This document shows, piece after piece, positions 23,698 through 32,966 of a stretch of 64,000 bases of DNA. Under the pieces are notes generated by a model that did not search any database, was not told where the DNA came from, and worked only from the letters and a program-made list of their open reading frames with translations. The position numbers and the translations under genes were made by a program. This DNA is from Clostridia bacterium (lineage in GTDB: Bacteria; Bacillota; Clostridia; Oscillospirales; RGIG5299): positions 1 to 64,000 of the forward strand of contig JAFVQJ010000005.1 of assembly GCA_017504945.1 (NCBI GenBank), in the 5' to 3' direction. Positions within the stretch are counted from its first letter, which is position 1; each line of letters opens with the position of its first letter.

Positions 23698-24888
23698 ATG
23701 AAAAAGATAGAATTACTCGCTCCTGCGGGAGATATGGAATGCTTGAAAGCCGCGTTCAAATTCGGAGCCGATGCGGTTTATATCGGCGGTCCGTTTATGC
23801 AGCTTCGCGCCGCTGTTAAGGGTTTTTCCTTGACAGGTATAAAGGAAGCCGTTGAATATGCGCACTCGCTTAATAAGAAGCTTTACGTTACCGTAAACTC
23901 CTACGCAAAGGGTTATGAGTTTGCAGATATTGGTAATTACGCCAAAGAGCTTTATTCCGTTGGCGTTGATGCAATAATCGTTTCAGATCTCGGAGTTATC
24001 TCTTATCTTCGTAAAGAGGTTCCCGACCTTGAAATACACGTTTCAACCCAGGCAAACTGCCAAAACTCCGAGGCGGCAAGGGTGTATTATTCCATGGGCG
24101 TTAAAAGAGTCGTGCTTGCCCGTGAAATGACGCTAAATGAAATTAAAAGCTTTGCAAAGGAAATTCCAAATGACCTAGAAATTGAGGCATTTGTGCACGG
24201 TGCAATGTGTATGTCTTACTCGGGAAGATGCTTTATAAGCTCGTATCTTACCGGAAAGAGCGGCAACAGAGGTGAGTGCACACAGCCTTGCAGATGGCAG
24301 TATCATTTAGTCGAGCAAACGCGTCCAAATGAGTTTTTCCCGATTGAAGAAAGTGAAAAAGGCACCACCATTCTCTCCTCTCGCGATATGAAATGCATTG
24401 ATTTTATTGACGAGCTTATCGATGCGGGAATAACCTCATTCAAAATTGAGGGCAGAATGAAGTCGCCATATTACGTTGCAACGGTCGTAAACGCTTACAG
24501 ACACGCCATTGACAAGACCGCGCCGATCGAGTTGCTTTCTGCTGAGCTTGACTGTGTAAGCCACAGGCCTTATTCGAGCGGCTTTTATTTCGGTGAGCTT
24601 GAAAGATACACGCCCGACGACGATATGGCTTACAAGCAGGATAAAATATTTGCGGGCATTGTTAAATCTTACGAAAACGGAAGAGCAACACTTGAGCTTC
24701 GCAACTTTTTCTCCGAAGGCGACGTATTCGAGATAGTTTCGCCTAATTCGATAGGTCTTTCCTTTACCGTTACAAATATGGCAGACTCAAAGGGTGAGCG
24801 CATAACCTATGCTCCCCATCCCACCGAGCTAATTACGATAGACTGTCCTTACCCGCTTACAGAGGGCGATATTTTAAGAAAACGGTAA
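23698..24888 (+). CDS. Short U32-family protein (TrhP/YegQ-YrrO-like)
   Basis: A 396-residue U32 protein 12 bases downstream of the larger one, SD AAAGGA. It has 'LLAPAGDMECLKAAFKFGAD', 'HVSTQANCQNSEAA', 'IEAFVHGAMCMSYSGRCFIS' and 'GNRGECTQPCRWQYHLVE', then 'FKIEGRMKSPYYVATVVNAY'. The ending 'ITIDCPYPLTEGDILRKR' belongs to the YegQ/YrrO subgroup, which performs prephenate-dependent hydroxylation of tRNA U34 (ho5U). The two-gene layout resembles B. subtilis yrrN-yrrO, except that the partner here is longer. Likely RNA-modification enzymes rather than proteases. Confidence 0.85.
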   Translation: MKKIELLAPAGDMECLKAAFKFGADAVYIGGPFMQLRAAVKGFSLTGIKEAVEYAHSLNKKLYVTVNSYAKGYEFADIGNYAKELYSVGVDAIIVSDLGVISYLRKEVPDLEIHVSTQANCQNSEAARVYYSMGVKRVVLAREMTLNEIKSFAKEIPNDLEIEAFVHGAMCMSYSGRCFISSYLTGKSGNRGECTQPCRWQYHLVEQTRPNEFFPIEESEKGTTILSSRDMKCIDFIDELIDAGITSFKIEGRMKSPYYVATVVNAYRHAIDKTAPIELLSAELDCVSHRPYSSGFYFGELERYTPDDDMAYKQDKIFAGIVKSYENGRATLELRNFFSEGDVFEIVSPNSIGLSFTVTNMADSKGERITYAPHPTELITIDCPYPLTEGDILRKR

Positions 24889-24897
24889 CCGTATAAA

Positions 24898-24936
24898 CAA
24901 AAAATGTGCAGAACCGAGGTTCTGCACATTTTTTAT
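24898..24936. terminator. Bidirectional terminator between U32 and alr operons
   Basis: 15-bp stem AAAATGTGCAGAACC/GGTTCTGCACATTTT with flanking A and T runs. Confidence 0.93.
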
Positions 24937-26132
24937 ACCTTATTTAAAATATAGTTAAGTCTGCCTACCAGCTTATCATCCTTGAAATAAAGACGCGGAA
25001 CACGTTTTCCGATAACACAGCAGATCTCATATTTAATAGTATCAGCAGTCTTTGCCATTTTTTCCAATGTGGGAGCCTTATCGCTTCCGTCACCGAAAAT
25101 AACCGCCTCATCGCCCTCGCAGACGTCGGGAATTCCCGTTATATCTATAATACACTGATCCATACATATCTTTCCGAGTATTTTGGCAGGTCTGCCGTTT
25201 ACGGTTACCTTATATTTTCCCGAAAGACGTCTTACAAGTCCGTCGGCGTAGCCTATTGGGAGAATTGCTATTTTGCTGTCGCGTTCGACCGTTTCGCTCC
25301 TGCCGTAACTTATCTCTGCCCCTTCCTTCACATTTTTTATCTGCGATACCGCAGATTTAAGTATCATTGCCGGAGTGAGCTTCAATTCGCATTTCATTTT
25401 GTCGTTCGGGAGTAATCCGTAAAGAATAAGGCCGGGGCGAACCATATCGAGTGCATACTCGGGATAATTTATTATTCCTGCGCTGTTTAAGCAGTGCCTT
25501 ATTCCGCAGCTTACGCCCTCGCGGTTTAGCGCGCCGAGCATTTCTGAAAAGCGAAGGTACTGCATACGGGTATATCCCTCATCCTCGCCGTCGGCATCCG
25601 AAAAGTGAGTGTAGGTTCCCTCTATTTCAATGCCCTGCATTTTGCTTACTTTTTTTATCTTTTCAACGCTTTCGGCTTTTTCGGCGGCGGTCGACGCGGT
25701 AAAGCCGAGTCGGTTCATACCGGTATCTATCTTTATATGCACCTTCGCCGTTTTGCCGTATTTAACGCTCTCCTCCGATATCCTCTCGGCATTGTAGATA
25801 TTGTAGACCGTAAGAGAAATATCGTTTTCGAGTGCAACGGGAATAAACTCCGCAGGAGTATAGCCGGTTATCATGATCGGAAGGTCGATCTTCGCATTTC
25901 GAAGCTGCATAGCCTCGTCTATGCTTGAAACGCCGAAGAAATCGGCGCCGCACTCTTTAAGCGCAGAAGCAACCATAGGCGCACCGTGTCCGTAGGCATC
26001 GGCTTTTATCATTGCCATAATTTTGACACTTTTGCCTGCAGAAGCTTCAATGTTCTTTCTTATTTCATTGAAATTTTTTGCTACCGCGTCAAGCGATATC
26101 TCCGCCCACGCTCTTTTCAGTATGCTTTTCAT
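24933..26132 (-). CDS. alr: Alanine racemase
   Basis: A 399-residue fold-type III PLP enzyme supplying D-alanine for peptidoglycan. The Schiff-base lysine is Lys43 in 'IMAMIKADAYGHGAP'. Other marks are 'FFGVSSIDEAMQLR', 'VHIKIDTGMNRLGF', 'YTHFSDADGED', 'MVRPGLILYGLLP', and the second-site tyrosine in 'EISYGRSETVERD', with 'GKICMDQCIIDIT' for substrate binding. The ATG at 26132 has GGGAG 7 bases upstream. Last gene of an operon of four (DUF6106-like, nnrD, lipoprotein, alr). Confidence 0.96.
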   Translation of the reverse strand: MKSILKRAWAEISLDAVAKNFNEIRKNIEASAGKSVKIMAMIKADAYGHGAPMVASALKECGADFFGVSSIDEAMQLRNAKIDLPIMITGYTPAEFIPVALENDISLTVYNIYNAERISEESVKYGKTAKVHIKIDTGMNRLGFTASTAAEKAESVEKIKKVSKMQGIEIEGTYTHFSDADGEDEGYTRMQYLRFSEMLGALNREGVSCGIRHCLNSAGIINYPEYALDMVRPGLILYGLLPNDKMKCELKLTPAMILKSAVSQIKNVKEGAEISYGRSETVERDSKIAILPIGYADGLVRRLSGKYKVTVNGRPAKILGKICMDQCIIDITGIPDVCEGDEAVIFGDGSDKAPTLEKMAKTADTIKYEICCVIGKRVPRLYFKDDKLVGRLNYILNKV

Positions 26133-26151
26133 ACAATACTCCCTACATCCG

Positions 26152-26724
26152 TTACCGTGTGCTGTCACTGTTTTCATTTTGCGAAGCTTCGGGTATAAGT
26201 AATTTGAAGTTTTTGACCGTTATATAATAGCTGTCTCCGTTGTCGAGCGATATCTCAAACGATATCGGAAGAAGACTGTCGGGCGACAGAGTAACGTTAA
26301 AGCCTTCGCCGTCGTATATTATCATTCCGCTTTCGTCCGCTCGCAGTTCAAGTGACTCGAAGCCGTTATCGACTGTTTTAAGCACCTCTATTATCTTGCT
26401 GATGCCGCCCTCTATGGGAATCGGAAAGCGGTTTAATGAAAGCTCGAAGCCGTAGTACTTAAGCTTTACGTCGTTGCCGTTGAATATAACGGTAAAGTTC
26501 TTAAGCAGCTCGGGCTCGGTAAAATTAAGCTCAAAATAGTCGGGCTTTAAGCGAGATACCGTAAAATCGAAGGTTGAATCTTTTGTTTTTACCGAAAGCT
26601 CCGCCTCAAATCCGTCGGCATTTTTGTAAACGTCCTCAGGCTTGGCGGGCTCATTCGTACAAGCCGACAAAATGACCGAAAAGGTCAACAGTAATGCGGC
26701 GATCACCGCAGCGGTCTTTTTCAT
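26152..26724 (-). CDS. Lipoprotein, possible LolA-like fold
   Basis: A 190-residue lipoprotein. The leader ends in the lipobox 'VILSAC' with Cys22. The mature part alternates short beta strands ('AELSVKTKDSTFDFTVSRLK', 'YFELNFTEPELLKNFTVIF', 'YYITVKNFKLLIPE'), suggesting a half-barrel like LolA or DUF4292-type proteins, but without a diagnostic motif. It lies between nnrD (30 bases) and alr (19 bases) in the same operon. Function unknown. Confidence 0.8.
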   Translation of the reverse strand: MKKTAAVIAALLLTFSVILSACTNEPAKPEDVYKNADGFEAELSVKTKDSTFDFTVSRLKPDYFELNFTEPELLKNFTVIFNGNDVKLKYYGFELSLNRFPIPIEGGISKIIEVLKTVDNGFESLELRADESGMIIYDGEGFNVTLSPDSLLPISFEISLDNGDSYYITVKNFKLLIPEASQNENSDSTR

Positions 26725-26754
26725 ACCCTTTTCTCCTTAAAGAAGGAAAAGGCA

Positions 26755-27630
26755 TTATTCCCTCTCCTCCAGATATTTCACCGTGCCCGCAAGCTCCGCC
26801 AAAATATCGGAAGGTAAAAAGCATCTTTGCGGTATTCTTTCAGACGCTCTTTCGGCAGTAAGTCCGTGAAGATATACTCCAAGCTCTGCGGCTTCAAGCA
26901 GATCGACCTTTTGAGCGGCAAAGCCGGCTATCAGACCTGCAAGAACGTCCCCGCTTCCGCCTTTTGAAAGGGCGGACGTGGCAAAGGGTGCTGTTACCGT
27001 TTTTCCGTCGGGCGCGGCTATTACTGTATATGCGCCCTTAAGCACCGTTATGACTCCGTTTTTCCTTGAATATTCCGATGCCGCGGCTTCTCTGTTTTTT
27101 TCAATATCCGAAACGGATATTTTCAAGAGCCTTGAAAATTCAAGAGGATGCGGTGTTATTACCGCGTTTTTACAATTTTTAAATGGCTCATTTTCTTTTG
27201 AAAGAAGATTTAATGCGTCGGCATCTATTATTTTCGGAATATCTGTATTTTCAATTACGCGTTTAACGACACTCTGCACCTCGTCGTTTACGCCCAAGCC
27301 GCAACCGATAACAAGTGCGGTCTTGTTTTTTGAAAGAATCTCTATTTCCGATGCGGCTTCTATTGAAAGCTTTCCGTCCTTTTCCGAAAGAGGTGCAAAT
27401 ATCGGCTCGTTTAGCTTGCACTGCAATATTTTAAGCGCCGATCTCGGCGCGGCAACGGTCAAAAGTCCGACACCGCTGCGAAGCGCCGCCATTGCGGCAA
27501 AATAAGCCGCTCCCGTCATATATTCGGAGCCGCAAACTGAAATAAGAGAACCGAAGGTTCCCTTATTACCGTTATTCGTTCTTTTGGGTAATATCGAAGC
27601 GATATATTCCTTGCAAAGTGTTTTGCTCAT
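26755..27630 (-). CDS. nnrD: ADP-dependent NAD(P)H-hydrate dehydratase
   Basis: A 291-residue ribokinase-fold protein, the stand-alone C-terminal domain of the YjeF/Nnr system. It repairs S-NAD(P)HX to NAD(P)H using ADP (bacterial type). Motifs: 'GTFGSLISVCGSEYMTGAAY', 'ALRSGVGLLTVAAP', 'LVIGCGLGVND', 'IIDADALNLLSKE', 'AVITPHPLEFSRLL' and 'SKGGSGDVLAGLIAGFAAQ' with the catalytic Asp. The epimerase half (NnrE) is absent here. The ATG at 27630 overlaps the upstream stop (TGATG). Confidence 0.93.
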   Translation of the reverse strand: MSKTLCKEYIASILPKRTNNGNKGTFGSLISVCGSEYMTGAAYFAAMAALRSGVGLLTVAAPRSALKILQCKLNEPIFAPLSEKDGKLSIEAASEIEILSKNKTALVIGCGLGVNDEVQSVVKRVIENTDIPKIIDADALNLLSKENEPFKNCKNAVITPHPLEFSRLLKISVSDIEKNREAAASEYSRKNGVITVLKGAYTVIAAPDGKTVTAPFATSALSKGGSGDVLAGLIAGFAAQKVDLLEAAELGVYLHGLTAERASERIPQRCFLPSDILAELAGTVKYLEERE

Positions 27631-28142
27631 CACTTCACGAATACGCTTCTTGCGCGAAACGCCATATCCTTAACTACGTCCTCGTCTGCCTCGAATACTA
27701 CCATCGTTTTGGTGCCGTTGTTGTTAAAAACGGCGTAATAGGCATTTTTCGTTTCCTTTGAAGAAACTATATAATGCTTTCTTCTTATCGAACCGTTGGT
27801 TGCAGACGGGTCAGAAGCGGCGTTAAATGCCGCTATCTTCTCACAGGCGGAAACGTCGAAGGTGATTATATCCTTGCGGTTTTTCTGACCGTAGATAACG
27901 TCGATATCAAATTCGCCGTTGCAGTATGAATATTCGTATTCAACGTTTGTGTATTTGAAAAAGTACCAAGCGCCGTATGCCGAGAGAGATGAGATAAAAA
28001 ATGCAAGCGCGAGGCTGTATATCGCGATAAAGCTGAAGCAGAAATAGACCACTATTCCGCACAGCGCTATGATAAGCGATTTTATCGCAAGGTCTTTATT
28101 ATCCATCTTCTTTTTAATGAGCTTTTCAGTATATAGTTCCAT
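27630..28142 (-). CDS. Membrane protein resembling DUF6106
   Basis: A 170-residue protein with two hydrophobic helices in the first third (about 17-36 and 38-58) and then a cytoplasmic beta-rich domain: 'VEYEYSYCNGEFDIDVIYG', 'KDIITFDVSACEKIAAFN', 'NAYYAVFNNNGTKTMVVFEA'. This layout matches small Clostridia proteins labelled DUF6106, from memory. First gene of the nnrD-alr operon; its stop overlaps the nnrD start. Function unknown. Confidence 0.8.
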   Translation of the reverse strand: MELYTEKLIKKKMDNKDLAIKSLIIALCGIVVYFCFSFIAIYSLALAFFISSLSAYGAWYFFKYTNVEYEYSYCNGEFDIDVIYGQKNRKDIITFDVSACEKIAAFNAASDPSATNGSIRRKHYIVSSKETKNAYYAVFNNNGTKTMVVFEADEDVVKDMAFRARSVFVK

Positions 28143-28237
28143 TTTAACTTCTCCAAATAAATGTTTTTTATATTATAATCTATTTTTCGGTTAATTACAA
28201 TATTAAAAAAACTTTTTAAAATTTGTTTATAAATAGC

Positions 28238-29608
28238 TTACTTTTTAATACTCTTATCTTTTGGCTTTACAAGACAGAGAATCAAAAGCAAAACGGCAAG
28301 GCACACCGCAGTTATAATTACGGCATATTTTACCGTGTTGTTTTCGGAGTTATCCGACTCCGACGAGGCAGGCGGTTCGGAGGGTACAACGCTTGATTCC
28401 GGCTCCGAGGGAATTGGCGGAGTGGGCTCTACCCAAGTTGTAAGGCATTGCTCGGGAATATTTTCAAGAAAATCGTTCTTCAAAACATCGGGACCAACCG
28501 TTGTGGAAAACAAGCCGAAAAGCCCGTTTCCGTAAGCCTTGCGATCGTCAAGCGACATAGTGAAATACGCCACCTGCGATTTATGCTCCTCATATCCCTT
28601 TTGAGCCATATCGTAGGCGTTCATTCCGCCGAAGGCTGAAAGCTCTTTTTCCTTCCAGTTTATAAATATCTCGTTTTGCTGATAAAGGTGCAAATAGCAC
28701 TTTTTGGTTTCCCATACGCCGTATTTCTCAAAGCTTTCTTGGAAGCGGGTTGCGTTGTTTGCAACGGTAAGCGCCTGCTCCGACAGCACCTTGGCGTTAA
28801 GAATATGGGCACCGTGACCGTATTCGCCGTCAAGATCATGCCCTATAATTACCTCGGGCTTGAAGCGGCGGATATTCTCAACGAGAAATTCCAATACCTC
28901 TTCCTCGGGGTAATAGGACAGCGCTTTTGCAAGATTTTTGCAGTATTTATCAATGAACTCGGAAATTACGGGATAATTCGTAACGCCTACCTTCCACAGA
29001 CCGTTTACAAGCTCGTGATGTCTGTCATAGGTGTGTTTCATAAGATAGACGACCTGTATCTTGTAGCCAAGCTCGCCCGCATAGTAAGGCATCGTACCGC
29101 CAAACCAGAGATGCTCGTCGTCGGCATGGGTGGGAAGTAAAAGAAAGTCCGCTTTTTCGCAGGGCGGCTCCCACACCTGAACGAAATCGGGCAAGGTGCC
29201 CTCACTCAAAATATAAACGTCGGCAAGATGACCTTCACCCGACCAACTGAGTGTGTATTCCGTTCCGCCCGAAAGTGCCTTATACTCGTGCCAGAAGCCG
29301 TATTCTCCGCCTTCGACCGTTTCGCTCTCGCCTTCCATTTTCCACATGGGCGGCGTGTGGTTCCAGATAAGGTAAACGCCGTAAATAGCGGTATCGGAGG
29401 TGATCTTAAGCTCGAAGCTTTCCTTGGTCGAGCATTCGGTGCTTACCTTGCCGTCTTTAAGCCTAGATATCTTGCCGCTTCCCTTTATAAGCTGGATCTC
29501 ACAGCTATCAGTTATATCCTTTGCAACGCCCTCTTCGCTTGCAGAGGTCGAAACTGAAAAGGAGAGCAAGACCGATATTATCATTAAAAAACATATTATA
29601 CGCTTCAT
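28238..29608 (-). CDS. Cell-surface PIG-L/LmbE-type deacetylase
   Basis: A 456-residue exported protein. A signal peptide (1-23) leads into a beta-rich N-terminal region (about 30-140) and then a PIG-L/LmbE domain: metal motif 'LLPTHADDEHLWFGGTMPYY' (His161, Asp163, Asp164, Glu165) and 'IIGHDLDGEYGHGAHI' with the second metal histidines. The usual HPDDE reads HADDE. A Pro/Ser linker and one C-terminal membrane helix followed by KPKDKSIKK anchor it outside. Family members remove N-acetyl groups from GlcNAc-containing molecules with zinc. The surface location suggests a wall, glycan or mucin substrate, which is inference. Confidence 0.88.
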   Translation of the reverse strand: MKRIICFLMIISVLLSFSVSTSASEEGVAKDITDSCEIQLIKGSGKISRLKDGKVSTECSTKESFELKITSDTAIYGVYLIWNHTPPMWKMEGESETVEGGEYGFWHEYKALSGGTEYTLSWSGEGHLADVYILSEGTLPDFVQVWEPPCEKADFLLLPTHADDEHLWFGGTMPYYAGELGYKIQVVYLMKHTYDRHHELVNGLWKVGVTNYPVISEFIDKYCKNLAKALSYYPEEEVLEFLVENIRRFKPEVIIGHDLDGEYGHGAHILNAKVLSEQALTVANNATRFQESFEKYGVWETKKCYLHLYQQNEIFINWKEKELSAFGGMNAYDMAQKGYEEHKSQVAYFTMSLDDRKAYGNGLFGLFSTTVGPDVLKNDFLENIPEQCLTTWVEPTPPIPSEPESSVVPSEPPASSESDNSENNTVKYAVIITAVCLAVLLLILCLVKPKDKSIKK

Positions 29609-29717
29609 AAAGCACCCCAAAGGATTGATATTCAAAGTATAACATTATTGTTATATTTTGTCAAGTTGAGGGAGCCTTAAGGTGCTGTTTATGCTCAATT
29701 TAAAAGCAACGGTTTGC

Positions 29718-29756
29718 ACAAAAGGTCAGTTTTTGTCGTTTATTATGACCTTTTGT
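29718..29756 (+). promoter_or_regulatory. 11-bp inverted repeat upstream of the anchored surface protein gene
   Basis: Perfect arms ACAAAAGGTCA (29718-29728) and TGACCTTTTGT (29746-29756), 17-base spacer. It lies just upstream of a TATAAT at 29783-29788. No T-run follows, so an operator is more likely than a terminator. Confidence 0.55.
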
Positions 29757-29816
29757 CCAAAGATTAAAAGAGTGAGATATTATATAATGTTATGGATTTT
29801 GAAAGAGAGGTGCGGT

Positions 29817-30659
29817 ATGAAAAGGCTGTTTTTACTCTTCACAGTAGCTTTCTTTGCGGTATTTTCGGCTTTCGTGTATGCCGCAAAGATAAATAAATCG
29901 GATATTATTAACGGAAAGTGGTCTTACGACGGCAATAGCTACTCCACCGTTGCGATAGCTGACAGTGAGCACTCACTCGTCAGGCACACCCTGAGATACG
30001 GAAGCTATAACGGAGATATACGCTTTAACTTCAGCACCTTTGCCTTGAACGGCAGCAACGAGTATTCCGCAGTATATTTCGGAAGCTTCAATAAAGACGT
30101 TTTTACCGGAATTGCCATAAAGCTCAACGCCAGCGGTATTACCGTTTCAGAATACGACGGCGACTCGTCGCTTGACATAACTCCTACCCTTCCCAAAAAC
30201 ACCGTAAATACCGTAGCGGATAACGGCAGCTATATGTTGAATTCCGTAACGGTAACGTTTAAAGACGGTTTGCTTTCCGTTTCGGTAAACGGAAAAGACA
30301 TAATTTCCGATTATTTCACCGATGCCTTCGTCGACAGCGGAAATATATATTTGGATTGCAACGTAAACAGCAATATTTCCGTTACCTTCACCGATATATC
30401 GGAAACTGCGCTTTATCCCGCACCCGTTATTCCGTCGGTGCCGGAATCAGGCGAGGCTGAAAGCATTCCCTCCGATTACGGCAACGATTCCTCGCAGTCG
30501 GATATGAGCGGTATTGGCGGCGGTGAGGATCTTATCATAGGCGATTACGATAACGGCTTAAAAAGCGTTGCCTTCTTTTCTCTTTTGCTTATATCGATCG
30601 CCGCGGTGCTGTTTTTCGTGTTTTCCGTTGCCGATCTGGTCAAAAGAGGTAAAAATTGA
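29817..30659 (+). CDS. Exported membrane-anchored beta-sandwich protein
   Basis: A 280-residue protein with signal peptide 'MKRLFLLFTVAFFAVFSAFV', a beta-rich ectodomain ('IINGKWSYDGNSYSTVAI', 'NGDIRFNFSTFALNGSNEY', 'GIAIKLNASGITVSEYDGD', 'MLNSVTVTFKDGLLSVSVNG') resembling a LamG-like jelly-roll, a Ser/Pro/Gly linker and one C-terminal helix (about 250-272) with a KRGKN tail. The architecture is close to the secreted protein at 15958 but anchored by a helix rather than ending in GGCGN. Divergently transcribed from the deacetylase. Start chosen by the AGAGAGG SD. Confidence 0.8.
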   Translation: MKRLFLLFTVAFFAVFSAFVYAAKINKSDIINGKWSYDGNSYSTVAIADSEHSLVRHTLRYGSYNGDIRFNFSTFALNGSNEYSAVYFGSFNKDVFTGIAIKLNASGITVSEYDGDSSLDITPTLPKNTVNTVADNGSYMLNSVTVTFKDGLLSVSVNGKDIISDYFTDAFVDSGNIYLDCNVNSNISVTFTDISETALYPAPVIPSVPESGEAESIPSDYGNDSSQSDMSGIGGGEDLIIGDYDNGLKSVAFFSLLLISIAAVLFFVFSVADLVKRGKN

Positions 30660-30664
30660 ATTTC

Positions 30665-30699
30665 AAAAGGATAAAGGATTTTTTCCTTTATCCTTTTTT
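30665..30699. terminator. Bidirectional terminator
   Basis: 14-bp stem AAAAGGATAAAGGA/TCCTTTATCCTTTT between convergent genes. Confidence 0.9.
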
Positions 30700-31033
30700 A
30701 TTTGAAAATTTCGCATTTGTTTTTTAGCTTTATAAAATCGTAGTCCTTTGACAACAGCTCGCACACCTCTCGCTCTTCCTTACTCATTCCGTTATCCACA
30801 ATTACCGTTTCAACGGCGTTGCCGTTATCGCGGTAGTTTGCCGCAACAAAAGACAACTCACGGATCGCCATCTCGGCGTTTTTTGTCTGCTCTCCTATTT
30901 CAATATAGAGCTTTACGCCGTCTAAACGGTATTTTTTTGCCGTAATGAGCTTATCAAGTAAAATTAAGATCAAAAAGTTAAACAGCATTGCGCAAAAGAT
31001 GCAACCGAGCAATTTAAAGAGAGCTTCTGTCAT
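30698..31033 (-). CDS. Small single-pass membrane protein, unknown function
   Basis: A 111-residue protein with one N-terminal helix ('LLGCIFCAMLFNFLILILL') and a small cytoplasmic domain 'KLYIEIGEQTKNAEMAIREL' ending 'YDFIKLKNKCEIFK'. The domain contains 'VETVIVDNGMSKEE', a strand-loop of the type seen in glycosyltransferase or receiver folds, but too little to assign. ATG 31033 preferred because AAAGGA abuts the ATG at 31042. Confidence 0.7.
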   Translation of the reverse strand: MTEALFKLLGCIFCAMLFNFLILILLDKLITAKKYRLDGVKLYIEIGEQTKNAEMAIRELSFVAANYRDNGNAVETVIVDNGMSKEEREVCELLSKDYDFIKLKNKCEIFK

Positions 31034-31090
31034 ATAAACCATTCCTTTCTTAATTTATCTTATGCTTTTTAAAGATATTTTGATAAACTC

Positions 31091-31119
31091 TTTTCAAAAC
31101 GCTATTTTTATGTTATAAT
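31091..31119 (+). promoter_or_regulatory. lepA promoter
   Basis: TTTTCA (31091-31096), 17 bases, TATAAT (31114-31119). Confidence 0.6.
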
Positions 31120-31163
31120 TTTATCTATATATTCGATTTTATATCAGAAAGGCTACTCCCGAT

Positions 31164-32966
31164 ATGAGTGATAAGTCCAAAATCCGAAATTTCTCAATAA
31201 TTGCACATATAGACCACGGCAAGTCTACCCTCGCCGACCGTTTGCTTGAGGCAACGAGCGCCGTTTCGAGCCGCGAGGTCGACGAGCAGATGCTTGATAA
31301 TATGGAGCTTGAAAAGGAACGCGGCATTACAATAAAGGCGCGTGCCGTAAGGCTCGACTATAAGACTGCCTCCGGTGAAGCCTATGAGCTCAATCTTATC
31401 GATACTCCCGGTCACGTCGACTTTAACTACGAGGTCTCTCGCTCTCTTGCCGCCTGCGAGGGTGCACTGTTGGTAGTTGACGCATCACAGGGAATCGAGG
31501 CGCAGACTCTTGCAAACACTTATCTTGCAATAGAGCACGATCTCGAGATAGTTCCCGTTATAAATAAGATAGATCTTCCTGCCGCCGAGCCCGAGAGAGT
31601 CGCTTCCGAGATAGAAACGGTCATAGGCATTCCTGCGATGGATGCGCCGAAGATATCGGCAAAGACAGGTCTTAACATTCAAGCGGTGCTTGATAAGATA
31701 GTTGAAAGCGTTCCCGCTCCGAAGGGCGACGAGAAAAAGCCCTTAAAGGCTCTTATCTTCGACTCATATTACGACAGCTACAGAGGCGTTATCGTTTACA
31801 TAAGACTTATGGAGGGTACCATAAAGAAGGGCGACAGAGTCAAGCTTATGGCTACCGGCTCCTATTTTGACGTAGTTGAAGTAGGCTGTATGAGACCGTT
31901 TGGATTAGAGGAAAGACCCGAGGGACTTTCTGCAGGCGACGTTGGCTACTTCACCGCAAGCATTAAGGACGTTAATGAAACTGCCGTCGGTGACACCGTT
32001 ACAAACGCCGACGATCCCGCAGAGAAGCCGCTTCCCGGTTACAAAAAGGTAAATTCCATGGTATTTTGCGGCATTTATCCGCAGGACGGCGCAAAATACG
32101 ATGCTCTTCGCGACGCGCTTGAAAAGCTAAAATTAAACGACGCCGCTCTCAATTTCGAGCCCGAGACATCTACTGCTTTGGGCTTTGGATTCCGTTGCGG
32201 CTTCCTCGGACTTTTGCATCTTGACGTTATTCAGGAGCGTCTTGAGCGCGAATTTATGTTGGACCTTATTACCACATCTCCGAGCGTTATTTACAAGGTC
32301 GTTATGACAGACGGCTCCGAAAGACTTATTTACAATCCCGTCGATTACCCGAAGGACAGCATCTTGTGTGCATACGAGCCCTTCGTTAAGGCTGATATAA
32401 TCGTTCCGACAGAATACGTGGGCAACATTATGGAGCTTTGTCAGGACAGGCGCGGAGTTTTCAAGAATATGACTTATATCGACACCGACAGAGCCAATCT
32501 TCACTACGAGCTTCCTCTTAATGAAATAGTTTACGACTTTTTCGATGCCCTTAAATCGAGAACGAGAGGCTATGCTTCTTTTGACTACGAGCTTTCGGAA
32601 TATAAGGAATCGAAGCTCGTTAAGCTCGATCTTCTCTTAAACGGCGATATAGTCGACGCCTTCTCTATGATAGTTCACGAGGAAAAGGCATATGCAAGAG
32701 GCAGACGAATTGCCGAAAAGCTTAAGGAGAGTATTCCCCGTCAGCTCTTTGAGATTCCCATTCAGGCGGCTATCGGCGGAAAGATAATTGCACGTGAGAC
32801 CGTTAAGGCAATGCGAAAGGACGTTTTGGCAAAATGCTACGGCGGTGATATAACCAGAAAGAAAAAGCTTTTGGAAAAACAAAAGGAAGGTAAAAAGAAA
32901 ATGCGTCAGATCGGCTCCGTTGAGGTGCCGAAGGAGGCATTTTTATCGGTACTCAAGCTTGATTAA
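31164..32966 (+). CDS. lepA: Elongation factor 4 (LepA)
   Basis: A 600-residue translational GTPase of normal LepA length. G1 '[16 protein letters not shown]', G2 '[13 protein letters not shown]', G3 '[10 protein letters not shown]', G4 '[10 protein letters not shown]', G5 'ISAKTGLN', followed by '[20 protein letters not shown]' (domain III) and the LepA-specific C-terminal domain ending '[19 protein letters not shown]'. It acts on ribosomes (back-translocation or 30S biogenesis have been proposed). Overlaps the hemW start, the common lepA-hemW order. Confidence 0.97.
   Translation: MSDKSKIRNFSIIAHIDHGKSTLADRLLEATSAVSSREVDEQMLDNMELEKERGITIKARAVRLDYKTASGEAYELNLIDTPGHVDFNYEVSRSLAACEGALLVVDASQGIEAQTLANTYLAIEHDLEIVPVINKIDLPAAEPERVASEIETVIGIPAMDAPKISAKTGLNIQAVLDKIVESVPAPKGDEKKPLKALIFDSYYDSYRGVIVYIRLMEGTIKKGDRVKLMATGSYFDVVEVGCMRPFGLEERPEGLSAGDVGYFTASIKDVNETAVGDTVTNADDPAEKPLPGYKKVNSMVFCGIYPQDGAKYDALRDALEKLKLNDAALNFEPETSTALGFGFRCGFLGLLHLDVIQERLEREFMLDLITTSPSVIYKVVMTDGSERLIYNPVDYPKDSILCAYEPFVKADIIVPTEYVGNIMELCQDRRGVFKNMTYIDTDRANLHYELPLNEIVYDFFDALKSRTRGYASFDYELSEYKESKLVKLDLLLNGDIVDAFSMIVHEEKAYARGRRIAEKLKESIPRQLFEIPIQAAIGGKIIARETVKAMRKDVLAKCYGGDITRKKKLLEKQKEGKKKMRQIGSVEVPKEAFLSVLKLD

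Noticed and set aside
28238-28330. Sortase sorting signal at the end of the LmbE-type protein
   Set aside because: It has a C-terminal helix and basic tail but no LPxTG, NPQTN or SPxTG-like motif before it.
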